NCBI GenBank assembly: GCA_028753945.1 | Contig: JAPNXP010000003.1 | Location: forward strand, 992,001 to 1,056,000 | Reading direction: 5' to 3' | Length of the DNA stretch: 64,000 nucleotides | DNA from: Hexactinellida sp. DTS-2022 | Lineage: Eukaryota > Porifera > Hexactinellida | Part shown: positions 22,106-34,046 of the stretch, in pieces | How the letters are laid out: every line of letters begins with the position of its first letter | How positions within the stretch are numbered: the first letter of the stretch is position 1 | Program-made: the position numbers and the translations under genes | The notes under the pieces: generated by a model | Databases searched by the model: none | What the model was told of the DNA's origin: nothing | The model's input: only the letters and a program-made list of their open reading frames with translations

Positions 22106-23971
22106 CAATGGTTCCCAAAGTGGGCGCTAGCGTCCCCCTAGGGGCGTTGAGATACAACTAGTGGGGCGCTGACAAGTGTGGGGCGGTCAGGGGGGCGGTA
22201 GCATATAGGTGGACTCTAAGGGAATTGTTGGCGTTGTAAGGATAAATAAATATTTACTTCTGATTCTATACAGTTATCCAATGGTAATAAATATATATAT
22301 TAGACACATAGTATTTGAATGGCTGAGAAAAAGAAAAAGTGTAGACAATACTCTGTGGACTATCTAAAATTTGGATTGATACCGTCTCCTCAAAATGTCC
22401 AATTACCTATGTGCCTCCTTTGTGAACAGACCTTCTCCAATGAATCCATGAAACCTTCCCGGCTGAGCAACCACTTAAAAGCTATGCACAGTGACAAAAG
22501 AATGAAGGACATTTCTTTCTTCCAGCAGCTAAGAGACAAGTTCATCCACCGACAAACTATCTCAGCGTTTGTTGACAAATCAGTGGTTCAGAATACTGAT
22601 GGATTGCTTGCTTCTTATAGCATCTCTTTATTAATTGCCAAAGCTGGAAAACCCAGCACCATTGGCGAAGATTTGATTTTGCCAGCCATTGAGAAGGTTA
22701 TAACGACAGTAATGCATCGTGATGGCAGCTCCATTGTCAAATCAATTCCACTAAGCAACAATTCGGTAGCAAGACGAATTGACGATATGGCAAATGATGT
22801 TGAGAGTACTTTGTGTGGCATGTTAGTATCGAGAGAATTTGCAATTCAAATCGACGAATCAACTCTTCCTGGTAGTGAAGCTCTAGTGATGGCATATGTC
22901 CGCTTTGTTAATGATGGAATTCTAATTCAGGACATTTTGTTTGCCAAACCACTTCTAACGGACACCAAAGGGCTGTCAATTTTCAACTTGCTTAACGATT
23001 TCTTGCGTGAAAAAGCAATACCATTAACTAATATTGTTGCGTGCGCTACCGATGGTGCTCCTGCTATGGTAGGAAAACATCGCGGGTTTCTAGCCCATCT
23101 AAAGCAAGCCAATCCCGACATCTTCACAATCCATTGCGTTATCCATCGTCAGCATTTAGTGGCCAAGAATCTCAGTGAACGGCTTCACACATCTCTTAAC
23201 ATCGTGGTTAAGGCGAAACAACTTCATCAAATCTCATGCCCTCAATGACCGATTGTTTCGACAACTTTGTGCCGACAATGACGAAGAATTCAAACGACTA
23301 CTTCTGCACACTGAAGTCAGATGGCTCTCGAAGGGAATGGCTTTGAAGCGGTTCTTTGAACTCTACGAAACTGTTGTTGAATTCCTGGCTCAGCATAATC
23401 CCGCTCTTCACCATAACGTAGTTCGAGTGAGAATCGATATGGCATACATAACAGATTATTTTGCGAAGTTTAACGAAATGAATCTGCAACTCCAGGGCCA
23501 AGACGACAACCTCATTAAGTCGAAGAGCCTTATCAATGCCTTCATACGCAAACTGGTACTGTTCAAATCGAACCTAGCACGAGGAGAGCTTTGAAATTTT
23601 CCATCATTGAGACAGATTGGACGTGACTCTGTTAAGGAAGAGGATTTGATGGATTTTTGTGCCCATTTGGAAGCAGCATCTCAAGATATGAAGACGCGAT
23701 TTGAAGATTTGTTATTGCTGGATGTCCCCCAATGGGAAATCAATCCATTCAAGTGTGACGTTTCGACCGTCAACTCAAACATTCAGGAGAAACTCATTGA
23801 TCTGACATGCGATCTGGAAGCACAAGCAATCTACACTCAAAACGGTTATCAACAGTTCTGGATCAACACCAAAATCGTGGAACGTTATCAAGAATTATGT
23901 TTTGCAGCCCGTAATATAATTCTGGCATTTCCAACATCGTACTTGGTGGAAAAGGGGTTTAGCGCCGTTAA
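22106..23971 (+). mobile_element. Buster-type hAT, 3'-truncated (hAT-B)
   Basis: The left terminus CAATGGTTCCCAAAGTGGGC is the widespread hAT/Buster-type end. The coding region follows 213 bp later. The right end is missing: the sequence runs into a T1 MITE at 23972, and nothing beyond that MITE resumes the gene. The insertion site lies in repeat family D. Confidence 0.8.
22319..23971 (+). pseudogene. hAT transposase, ZBED/SCAND3-like, disabled
   Basis: From the ATG at 22319 the frame carries a BED-type zinc finger (CLLCEQTF ... HLKAMH) in the first 60 residues. It then has an IDEST block (first catalytic Asp, about 22853) and an ATDGAPAM block (second Asp, about 23049). A frameshift occurs near 23215. 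The second frame runs on with the HTEVRWLSKG block typical of ZBED5/SCAND3-type proteins, an in-frame TGA at 23592-23594, and the start of the C-terminal dimerisation domain (VEKGFSAV). There it is cut at a TTAA used by a T1 MITE. Roughly the last 50-60 residues are lost. Without the frameshift and stop it would be an ordinary Buster-like transposase. Confidence 0.9.
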
Positions 23972-24689
23972 GGTTAAATTACCCCACGTGAATGAAAGTT
24001 CTTGTATTAATCTGTAATTGTGAGAAATATATACCTATACGATACAAATCAATAAACCAAAAAGAAAATGTCCCTATCTATTGTACTTTTTATTTTTTGT
24101 CGGTTTCAAAATTTGATGATACAAATCTCCCATTGGGCGATTTCCAAAAGTGGTGGTAGATATTATGCGGTAATTTGGCAATGCGGCCATCAATGTTTGT
24201 TATCAGGATCAATATTCAAAGATTATAAGCGTAAGGAGTTGGTAGACGGTTTACATTTTTGAATTATGACTTGGAATTTTTTTTATCAAGCATTTTATCA
24301 AATTTCGCATGAAAAGATGACCTTTTTATTCATTTTTTGGTTTCAAAAGGTCGCAATATTTTTTATTTAGATCTTATCAAAATTCTAAACCGCCCACCAA
24401 CCGCCCATAACGATGATCTATCTGATAGATGACACAGTACAGGTCTTTAGCAAATAATGATCTTGCAAACCACACACTTATCAGGTGGAGTCTGATAAAA
24501 TCCCCCTATGGGACTTTTGTATTAGCATAATACTGCAAGCCCAATAATTTCGAATTTATAGAAGATAATTAGATTTTGTTTTCAGTTTCGATATAGCTAT
24601 AATGTCTTCCATCATATATGTGAAATTCAAACTCCCACCTTCAAAACTAAATTCATGTGTTTTTTTGGGTGAATCTGCCGTATTTAACC
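23972..24689 (+). mobile_element. TTAA family T1, copy A
   Basis: Ends are GGTTAAATTAC and GTATTTAACC, flanked by TTAA on both sides (23968-23971 and 24690-24693). It is 718 bp with no coding capacity. Three further copies are at 32608, 33328 and 56577. TTAA duplication suggests mobilisation by a piggyBac- or Kolobok-type transposase. No such gene is in the window. Confidence 0.88.
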
Positions 24690-24693
24690 TTAA

Positions 24694-26654
24694 ATTTGTT
24701 AGCTATTACTTATACAGTAGGTATTATCTTTGTATCACCAACATACGAAATTATAATACACAGTGTCATTTACGCCAATAGCCAACACTACTATATTTAT
24801 TACGATTAACAAAATAATATAAACAAAATATTTTATACAAAATTTGTTGTTGTGAAATAAAACGATTTTAAAAATGTCTAAACCCTTTAATTTCTCCTGA
24901 ATTTCAATAATCTAATTAGCACTTTATTTCTTACGACTTATGGTTACTATCCTACCAATTATATTGGGTATAGAAATAATCACAACGATTAACTTCTTTC
25001 TAAATGTACTAGGCGAATGTCTAGAAAGAGATATACATATATTTATAAGATAAATAAAAGATAAACTATATTTTCAATCAGTTTTTATTGTATTAACCAA
25101 TTATATTTTGGGGCCTCCTCCTTTTACCCAAACAGCCGCCATACAGTAGAAACCGCACATCTATATCCATTCAATCGCCCCATTTTTGATTAAATTACCC
25201 TTCGTTCGTATGTGTGTAACGACATAACAAAATGAGCATCGCATTGATGCGCCCTGATAAAGTGGTTCCCATTGTACAAAAAAAACTCTCAAAGGAAATA
25301 GGTTAAGTTACACTAAATTACTCAAAACTATGAAATTAAGCAGTATTACAGTGAACTCCAAGTCGGCTATAAATCGGATTATAACGTAGTTCAATGGTCC
25401 GGACATCCTTATATTTGACTATACTATAGTCAAAGAAATCGATATAATGAAATTCTCTTTTGGCGAAGAAATTTATTTTGGAAATAATCCATAAGTCTTG
25501 TAATTCGTGTTCAGCATTGATACGATAGGTAGATAGTGATCGGAGTAGTTTTGGATATAAAGGATGGCTGTAGGGTTATCTGTGGCTCTGTGCAAACTCC
25601 AACGCACCTCGCGAATTACTTAGTATTTCGTTCTGTAGAAGACTAGAAGTTATTGGCAACGTTGACATCGGCATCAAGAATAGCAGAATCAGCATAAATT
25701 TCCACAACTGTTCCCCAAACGGAATCACGATTCATAAGTACTTGTGTGGGATAACTGGTAATGTATTCACACGGTGTAATTTGTTTGGTTTTAAAATACC
25801 ATCCTAGTTTCCTTGTTCCTTCACTGACGATAATGATAGAACGAAGCTGTAGGTGGCTGTTTTCACTCCCAGTAACTAATTTGGATAGGCATTGAAATAG
25901 ACAATTACCATCTCCTTCGATATGTTCCGTTTCCCAGGTTCAAAACCGCTAAGTAACTTCCCAACGCTAATATATGGTTGTCAGCAAACTGATTCAAATG
26001 ATATCCCCAACATATATATCACATTTACTTCGCTGCCAATTTTCAGGTCTCACATTGATCCTTGGATCCATCCATGGCCTTAGCCACTGGTCAGTTTGGT
26101 CAGGTTTCAACCTGACCACCTTTGGTTGATTAAAACCCAATATGGCACCATTCGGTCAGGTTGATCCGAATAACCTGACCACTCGGTCAGGATGGTAAGA
26201 TTAACCTGACCACTCTGTCCTGTTGGCCAGATTAACCTTACAACTTGGTAAGGTTGGTCAGAATAACCTATCCACTTTGTCAGGTTGGTCAAATTAACCT
26301 GACCACTTTGATTTTGGTGGCTACGGCCCTGCCATCGGTGTGTCGTATGGATTACGGAGCAGAGCTGCGTCGTGAAATGATTCCATTAGCATTGTGTTTA
26401 GATACTGCATTCCCTAAAATATTAATTTGTTTACAATTTAATTAATAAAAGAATAATTCTAATGTTATAGCCTGCTTTCGAAGGTACGTATAGACTGAAC
26501 AAATATATTAATTTAACTGAATTTGAGTTGTATGAGGATATTGTTAGATTATTTTAACTAACCAGGAAATACAGTACTTTGTGTGTGTATCTAGCACGTT
26601 GGGTATCTGTATAGCTGGGATAGAGATCTGTTGTCCATCCGAGTATAATCTCCA
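24694..26654. other. No gene recognised; palindromic repeat block at the right
   Basis: Unassigned AT-rich sequence. At about 26090-26331 there is a block of alternating inverted motifs built from AACCTGACCACT and GGTCAGGTTG. Its outer ends (CATGGCCTTAGCCACTGG and, inverted, CAGGGCCGTAGCCACCA) look like hAT termini, but no clear 8-bp duplication flanks them. Confidence 0.45.
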
Positions 26655-26657
26655 TAA

Positions 26658-26788
26658 GGCCATATCAAATAAATAACTTGTTTATCATCCCTGTCCGTCC
26701 CAATATTTACCCCCCGTCCGGATCTATTTTATTCTTATTTTATGAACATAATCGTACAGATATTAACTATAAACTTGTTTAATTAATT
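26658..26788 (-). mobile_element. Right half of a Tourist-like MITE (inverted)
   Basis: Read on the minus strand, this matches the right 40 percent of the full MITE at 421-755 and ends in GGCC followed by TTA. It stops internally at the point where the half at 27723-27940 also stops. Confidence 0.85.
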
Positions 26789-26837
26789 AACTAACCGATT
26801 AGTGATAGTTATATTAGTTATCACTAATCGGTTAGTT
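26789..26837. repeat. Perfect 19-bp palindrome at an inversion junction
   Basis: Arms AACTAACCGATTAGTGATA (26789-26807) and its exact complement (26819-26837) enclose an 11-bp loop. It lies directly at the inner edge of the truncated MITE half. Confidence 0.9.
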
Positions 26838-26988
26838 GTACTGATGACGATATTAAATTCATACATAACACACAGTCTATCTTGTTGCTAAAGTTCGAAT
26901 CATTCTTTCGATTATAATTATTTTCATAATTATTCTCTCTTTAATTAGTGCATCTCTAAAGAATAATGATAAGATCATCTATACCAAC

Positions 26989-27228
26989 ATGCCCAAACTA
27001 AAATACATGCCCAAAACAAAGAAGCAAACGAAACATCTCGGGCCTTACACGGTGTCGAAAGCAACAGAAAGCCATGTTACAATTTCTAAAACAGAATTAG
27101 GAACGAAGAAGGACAAAAAGATTCCAATCCATATCACAAGACCCTACTTCGAAAGATCCTCTAGTCCCAAGAATACTAAGAATAAAGCTAGCATCGGAAT
27201 CAACACCTCACAGGTAAATTCATTGTGA
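26989..27228 (+). pseudogene. GPY/F-type exon of an integrase gene, inverted
   Basis: A 79-codon plus-strand frame carries KHLGPYTVSKATESHVTIS, the GPY/F module found after the catalytic core of some integrases, followed by an HITRPYF block. A CAG-GTAAAT donor-like site follows at 27210-27218. The only integrase core nearby (27952-30200) is on the opposite strand and lacks this module. The simplest explanation is that this exon belongs to that gene and was flipped by the inversion described in the findings. Confidence 0.7.
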
Positions 27229-27722
27229 TTGAGTTGTTATTAAAAAGATAAAATAGTGTTAATAGTAAAATATTCCTTTTTTAGATGTACCAGAATATTT
27301 TCGGAATTTCTACGGAATCTATATTTCAACAACTTAATAACTTAAAAGTTAAAAGTAAGGTTCCGTTTTCACTTATACTGTCTAATTCATTGAGTGTTAT
27401 TTTTATTGACACTCATTGTTATTTTAGCTTTACACCTTCTATTGACGTCAATCCGAATATTTGTAACATCCAGTAATAATATTCTTACAATGTTGTCATT
27501 TGTAGGAGATCCTAATGCAGAATATCGTGGGCAGACCTTCATGACTCCATGAAGAGCTGGATCACTTGTTATACAAAGCGTACAACTACACTCCCAACGC
27601 GATGTTATTCGGTATGTGGATGGTGGAAAAGAAGAGGAAGTTGTAAGTTAACAATGATTCACACGATAACTACAGATTATCATTTTAGGATTTTGCCCAT
27701 TTATTGTAGAAGAGAGATATTA

Positions 27723-27940
27723 GGCCATATAAAATAAATAACTTGTTTATCATCCGGATTTTTTCAGAAAATACGGACGGCGGACGGGATTTTATTTTTA
27801 TTTTTTATTTCCGTTATTATGCAAAAAACAGAACCCTATGGCTGGGCCTATGCCAAACAATAAATATTAATAATTAAATTAAACTATAAAATCACATGAC
27901 AATGCCCAAATAATGAAAGTGATGTTCTAAATACCAGACT
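27723..27940 (+). mobile_element. Left half of a Tourist-like MITE
   Basis: It matches the left 60 percent of the MITE at 421-755, starts with GGCC after TTA (27720-27722), and stops internally where the half at 26658-26788 begins. Together the halves make one element of about the length of the intact copy. Confidence 0.87.
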
Positions 27941-27951
27941 AATTAAAAATG

Positions 27952-30200
27952 CTAAATTCGGAGTACTTTAACTTTCTTATCATATTGAATCTTCTGCTTG
28001 AGTTGTTCAAAATTGATGCAATCCATAGCTGATTGCTGTGTAGAAGTTCGAGATTCATCGATGTTGCTAACTGCTTCGAGGGGATTATCAGTAGGTGGGA
28101 AAAATATGTCGTTTATACCTTCGATATCATCTAGTGGATCTGTGAGTTCTGAGAAAATCGATTCTTCCAAATCAAAGTCTTCCTCATCGTTGGTTTGCAG
28201 GTCGTTAATGGTAGACAAGAGATCTTGATGCCGGGAATCTCTTCCCCACATAACCTTGAATGGAGTTTGTCGGAGGGATCTTTTCATACAGGAGTTCATT
28301 GCAAGCACAGCCTGTTTCAGCAGTTTGGACCAATGATCCCCTATCTGGCTCTCCATTTTAATCAGTTTTCTATATGAATAATACGTAAATTGGTCTTAAA
28401 ATTATATTACAAAATACTAACTGTTTCAGAATCTTGTTGTGCGCTTCGACTAAGCCGTTAGCCATCGGGTGGTAAGCACGAGTGCTACGATTGTCGATAC
28501 CCAATTTTGGTTGAATTCCTTAAATATCTGTTAAATACAATAAATAAAATACAATAAATAAATACAAATAATAATACATACTATAATGTTAGTGTGTAAA
28601 ATTAGATAATTATGATAATTATATAAGTTAATTAATTTTAATTAATTAATTAATCTAACAAACAGTATTACATTATACTACTCACATTGCTTGTGAACTC
28701 TTTGCCCTGGTCGTGCTGGATAATATCAGGTAATCCCATATCGAGGTAGATGCCCTTCAGAATCTGAATAACTTCTTGTGAAGTCTTAGTCTTGAGAGGG
28801 CGTACTGCAACATATTTGCTCACGTAGCAGACGTTGACTAGAATGTGTTTATAGCCGTCTTCACTCTCAGGGAGGTCCATATAAGGTCCATTCCTATATG
28901 TCTCCACGTTTTAGAAGGAGGTGGTCAGACCTGGGGCTGATTACTAGGGAGTGATTACGATTACGATTACGATTACATCCATCAGAAAAAGCTTGATTAT
29001 GATTAAGATTACGATTACAGGAAATATTTTAATCGATTACAATCAATTACAATTGATTACAATTTCATTTTCTTTATGATACAGTTACGATCGTTCCGAT
29101 TAAGCCCCGGAGTTTTATGCGGACGAAAATTATGGCCCGTGTGCATGGGGGTAGCCACCAAGAATTATTTGTAGGGGCCGGGTATATCTTTGGGGGTCCA
29201 TGAGATCAGCGAACCCTCAAACTATGTCCATATTTAAGGTTATTGTGGAAAATTTGGGGGGGGGGGGCCTGGTGCCATACCTGGGGCTGATTACTAGTGG
29301 GTGATTACGATTACGATTACGATTAAATTCTTCAAAAATAGCTTGATTATGAGTACGATTACGATTACAGGAAAAGTTGTAATCGATTACAATCGATTAC
29401 GATTGTAATCGTAATCAGCCCCAAGCCTGGAGGTGGTATTGGTTGGAGTTTCTTTTGCGGTTGAGGTGGCAAGGCCGCTGTCATCTGACATATATGGCAA
29501 GTCTTTACCTTTATAATATAAGAAAACCATTATACTATTGTATGATTGGTGGGCTATTAGTATACATTTAGTTAGAATGCATCATAACATTTAAAATGAT
29601 TCAAAATTAAATAGCCCATTTGTATAATAAAAATAATAATGGTTCAAATGAAACGAGATAGGTAGGAAATTTTTATAAAGTATGAACAAATACAGAAGTG
29701 GTCCGAACAAAGATGGACTATCCTTTATAATAATGTCACTGTAAATGGCAAGTGATCCGGCCATGACCGAACCACGTGCTACCTAGGAAAGTATGCCGAA
29801 TAATTAAACTCACATATTCTTTAACGTCTTGGGAAACGCCTGCCCATGTGTATCTTTGCTGAACTGAATCTAGGGTCGTATTTATTCCGGGATGACCGAC
29901 TTCGTCATGGAACTTCTCATAGATGCTGTCCAACTCAGACTGCAATGGAACTGCCAAATCTGTCTCTGTGCCTTCCAGTTTAACTCTCTAAAGGGAGAAT
30001 TCAATTAAACCATGGGATATTTAAAAATGGTCCTGGGGAATAAGGAAGTCAATATTACCTTGAAAAGTCTGTTGGTATCTCCAATAAAATAGGAAGACAA
30101 TCTTCTTTTGTAGTTCCATTTTGTCTGACGTGAAGCTTGAGATGCTTCAGGATATTTTTCTTCACGAATAAAGTGAATGATTTCGTCATATTCATTTTGG
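27952..30200 (-). pseudogene. Intron-containing Ginger-like integrase gene, disrupted (Ginger 2)
   Basis: Five minus-strand exons can be read with plausible splice sites: about 30200-30059, 29987-29814 (donor GTGAGT), 29508-28686 (donor GTGAGT), 28519-28422 and 28369-27952. They encode, in order, an IREEKYPEAS...KWNYKRRLS N-terminal block, the HHCC zinc module (HDEVGH, then TCHICQ across an intron), a GMDLI block with the first catalytic Asp, QHDQGKEF with the second Asp, and YHPMANGLVEAHNK with the Glu. An acidic linker then ends the readable part. Lesions are a hAT inserted in exon 3 (28926-29429), a frameshift just after GMDLI, and another at the start of exon 4. The downstream GPY exon lies inverted at 26989. 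It is a paralogue of the gene at 18201-19703, not a retroelement: no reverse transcriptase is present. Confidence 0.78.
28926..29429. mobile_element. Composite hAT MITE in integrase exon 3
   Basis: The left end is CAGACCTGGGGCTGATTAC; read inward, the right end is CAGGCTTGGGGCTGATTAC. The 8-bp duplication GAGGTGGT is perfect (28918-28925 and 29430-29437). The terminal motif recurs inside at about 29280, so this is a head-to-tail double copy. The interior is rich in ATTACG and AATCGATTAC repeats. Confidence 0.92.
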
Positions 30201-30350
30201 ATTCATTTGAAAATAATAAAGGATTTAATTGTTTGTTTGTTGTAAATGGATAAGACAATTAATGTAGATATTTAGTTTCTTATATAGTTAATTAATTTGA
30301 TAATAGTGTAGAGTTTATGTATATTATGATGTCAAAATCATAGTATATTC

Positions 30351-30630
30351 TTAAATTCATAATAAAAAGTAAAAATAAGCCAAAAATTACTTTTATAGTA
30401 GTGTCTCAAAATATCACTGTATAAATTCTAATAGCACATCCATGGTTTGCTAATACAATGTCTCAAAATCTCACGCGTCTCATTCTTGAATTAAATTCAT
30501 AATAAAAAGTAAAATAAGCCCAAAATTCCTTTTATAGTGTCTCAAAATATCACTGTATAATTTCTCATAGCACATCCATGGTTTGCTAATACAATGTCTC
30601 AGAATCTCACGCGTCTCAAAATATCATGCA
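30351..30630. repeat. Tandem duplication, about 140-bp unit
   Basis: Two near-identical copies start at 30351 and 30491, each with TCATAATAAAAAGTAAAA, TGTCTCAAAATATCACTG and AGCACATCCATGGTTTGCTA. Related sequence (AGCACATCCATGGTGTATAG and repeated CAAAATACCACAG) occurs at 60700-60830. Confidence 0.85.
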
Positions 30631-30634
30631 ACAG

Positions 30635-31710
30635 TACTATTATGAACTTACTGGAAAAACTAACAAAAAAGTAAATTTTTGAAAAAATACACTTTGCGCC
30701 AAAAGTGATAAGGGGGAAAAATATCATTTTTTGATACGGACATTCATTGTAAAAAACATAGATAATTACAAGTACTAGTGTTTGTCTAGTATAGAATTTC
30801 AACTCTTTTTAGGTTTTTTTGAGCAATTAATTTTTTAGATGGAAAAATATGACTATTTTCGTCAATAATTTTTAAAAATCATTTTTTGCAAATTTTAATC
30901 CAAAAATCAAAATTCCCTACTACACAAACACAGCTGAATAGAGTAAATAATATTTTATAATTGAGGTTACTATTCGAAAAAATAATTTTAGATTGTGAAT
31001 TCACTTTTCCTGGCTAGTATGGATCAGTATAGTATAGAAATTTGATTAAGCTATAACCGAGGATATATGAATTCGCAACTTCTAATATTATGGATATTTA
31101 CTAGATAGTTATAGAGCAAATTAATGGCTATTTCAACTTTCTCAAATTTGAATGTTGAAAATTCACCGTCGTAAGTGAATTTTCAACATTCGAATTTGAG
31201 AAAGTTGAAATAGCCATTAATTTGCTCTATAACTATCTAGTAAATATCCATAATATTAGAAGTTGCGAATTCATATATCCTCGGTTATAGCTTAATCAAA
31301 TTTCTATACTATACTGATCCATACAAGCCAGGAAAAGTGAATTCACTATCTAAAATTATTTTTTCGAATAGTAACCTCAATTATGAAATGTTCCTTACTC
31401 TATTTAGCTCTAGATGTAGGAAATACAATTTTGATTTCATAAGTAAATACTTCCAAATTATATTTTTATTAATTTTTGTGAAAATTTGTCTTATTTTTGT
31501 ACTAAAAAAATTATTTCTCAATAAAAATCGATAAGAATTGGAATTATTTTTCCTACATCTAGTAGTGCTCGTTCTAACACGCCTTTTTTACTATGTATGT
31601 TCGTTCCAAAAAATTTTAATTTTTAGGATATAATATTAGGCGCAAAGTGTCTTAGAATAAAATTATATTTTTTAGTTGTTTTCTGAATAATTCAGAATAA
31701 TCAAAATCAA
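30635..31710. repeat. Foldback element (family F) with a 206-bp near-perfect palindrome
   Basis: Arms 30961-31166 and 31175-31380 are complementary with three mismatches in 206 positions by hand comparison, around an 8-bp spacer CGTCGTAA (31167-31174). Complementarity continues outward with more differences to about 30635 and 31710. There is no coding capacity. Transcribed RNA would form one long hairpin. Confidence 0.92.
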
Positions 31711-32603
31711 CAACAATTGTGGTAGAATTTTTTTTTTTAATAATTTTAATTTTTTGTAAATTTTTTTAATTTTTCCCCAAAAGTGACCTCAAAGGTGAAA
31801 TTTTTTTAAAAAAATTTCGGATTCGATTTCTTGACATATTTTCGGACTTGATCTATTGTATATTGAAAATTGAAATCTTTATTCCTTTTCACTGCGAGGT
31901 ACCCTGAAATTCACCAAGTGTTCCCCTTAAATGCATCCATAAATAAATCAGCAAGATACACTCACAGTGCTTTTTTCACCACCTACCAAAATTCGCCGTA
32001 AACTAATATGAAAAGATCCACCCTGATCCAATATTTAATCCATTTCTAATTTTGCAACGAGGTCATTTCACTAACATGAATTCAAAGTGGGTGCAATTTG
32101 GCAAGAAATAATAATTTCCTGCCTAGAACGATGTGGAGAACAAAGTATTAACAGTTGCAGCCATGAATTTTCCACGAATTACCTACGTGATTTAATCGAC
32201 TTTATCACTCTTTAAGCCCTACATTCTCCTCACTCAAACATTATTATGTTTATTGTGGAGGTGATTACGTGATACAAATTAGTAAAACTTTTGTTCTATA
32301 GACAGTTTATTACATTAATTAGTCTGCGCTTTCAAGAATATAAATAACATCACAATAATGCATTCATTATACATATAATGAAATTTGGTTTACGCGATAT
32401 AGTAGCAGATATCCTGGCGTTTAACTTTAATTCACTTCGTTTTTGGCTCTCTAGAGAGATGAATATTCGAAGAAAGGAAGGAGTAATAGATTTCTTTGGT
32501 TCAGAGTATATCATGGATAATTTTGTAATTAATATTGGGTTAAACAATCTTCACGCTAGTTTCGCAAAAGTTGCAATAATGAGTATCTACAACACACTAC
32601 TCG
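31711..32603. other. No gene; family F flank then unassigned
   Basis: The first 140 bp continue family F (GTGACCTCAAAGGTGAAATT), matching the fragment at 15040. The rest is AT-rich and unassigned up to the TTAA at 32604. Confidence 0.5.
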
Positions 32604-32607
32604 TTAA

Positions 32608-33319
32608 GGTTAAATTACGGCAGATTCTGGCAATAAAACACAAAAATTATGTTTTGAATTTAGGTGTTTGCTTTCCACATATATGATATAATTTTATAGC
32701 TAGATCGAAACTGAAAACGAAATCAAATTATCTTCTATAAGCTCGATTTTATGGGGCATGCACTTTTATGAAAATACAAAAGTCATATAGGGGGATTTCA
32801 TAAAACTCCACCTGATAGGTGTGTGGATTTCAAGATCATTATTTGCGAAAGACATATTCTGTGAGATATAACAATAGATCATCGTTATGGGCGGTTGGTG
32901 GCCGGTTTAGAATATTGATTTAAAATAGATATAAAAAAATTAAGACCTTTTGAATTCCAAAAATGAACAAAAAGGACATCTTTATATACGATATTTGATC
33001 AAATGTTCGAAAAAAATTCGGAGAAATAATTCAAAAATGGAAACCAACTACCAAATCCGAACGCTTATTACCATCAAATATTGATTCTGATAACAAAGAT
33101 AGATAGCTACATTGCCAAAATTACGAATATTAACCAAAACTACTTTTGGAAATCCCCCTATGGGAGATTTGTAATGGCCAAATTTTGAAACCCACAATAA
33201 ATATAAAGTATAAAAGTTGGAGACATTTTCTTTTGGTTTATTGCTAGTATCGTAGAGGGATCTATTTCTCATAATTACAGATTAATACATAAAATCTATT
33301 TTTGTTGGGTAATTTAACC
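32608..33319 (-). mobile_element. TTAA family T1, copy B
   Basis: Reverse orientation, 712 bp, flanked by TTAA at 32604-32607 and 33320-33323. It is followed after four bases by copy C in the same orientation. Confidence 0.88.
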
Positions 33320-33327
33320 TTAATTTA

Positions 33328-34042
33328 GGTTAAATTACTGCCGATTCAGCCAAAAAAACAATTGAATTTAGTTTCGAAGGTGGGAGTTTGAATTTCACAT
33401 AAATGATAGAAGACATTATAGCTAGATTCAAACTGAAAACGAAATCAAATTATCTTCTATAACCTCGATTTTGTGGTTCGTGCAGTTTTATGCTAATATA
33501 AAAGTACCATAGGGGATTTCTTCAACTCCACCTGATAAGTGTGTGGATTTCAAGATCATTATTTACTAAAGATCTATGCAGTGTGCTCTATCATATAGAT
33601 CATCGTTATGGGCGGTTAGTGGGCGGTTTAGAATTTTGATTTGATCTAAATACAATATATCGCGACCCTTTGAAAGCTAAAATGAATAAAAAGGTAATCT
33701 TTTATGCGATTTTTGCTAAAATGTATGAAAAAAAAATTCGAATTCATAATTCACAAATGTAAACAGTCTACCAATTCCGTCCGCTTATAATATTTCAATA
33801 ATGATTCTAATAACAAACATTGATGCCCGCATTGCCAAAATCCCGTTTAATAACGACCACAAAATTATGAAATCGCACCTTGGGAGATTTGTATTAGCCA
33901 AATTTTCAAACCGACAAAAAGTATAAAGTATAATAGATAGAGACATTTTCTTTTTGGTTTATTGCTTTGTATCGTATAGGGATCTATTTCTCACAATTAC
34001 AGAATAATACAAGAGATTGCATTCACCTGGGGTAATTTAACC
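33328..34042 (-). mobile_element. TTAA family T1, copy C
   Basis: Reverse orientation, 715 bp, flanked by TTTA (33324-33327) and TTAA (34043-34046). Copies B and C are visibly diverged from each other, so this is not a recent local duplication. Confidence 0.86.
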
Positions 34043-34046
34043 TTAA

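Noticed and set aside
26090..26331. CRISPR-like array
   Set aside because: The AACCTGACCACT motifs alternate in orientation and spacing is irregular; the DNA is animal and the block looks like a MITE interior.
18201..30200. Ty3/gypsy retrotransposons for the two integrase genes
   Set aside because: No reverse transcriptase, protease, gag or LTR is visible around either; one has introns. A degraded retroelement cannot be fully excluded.
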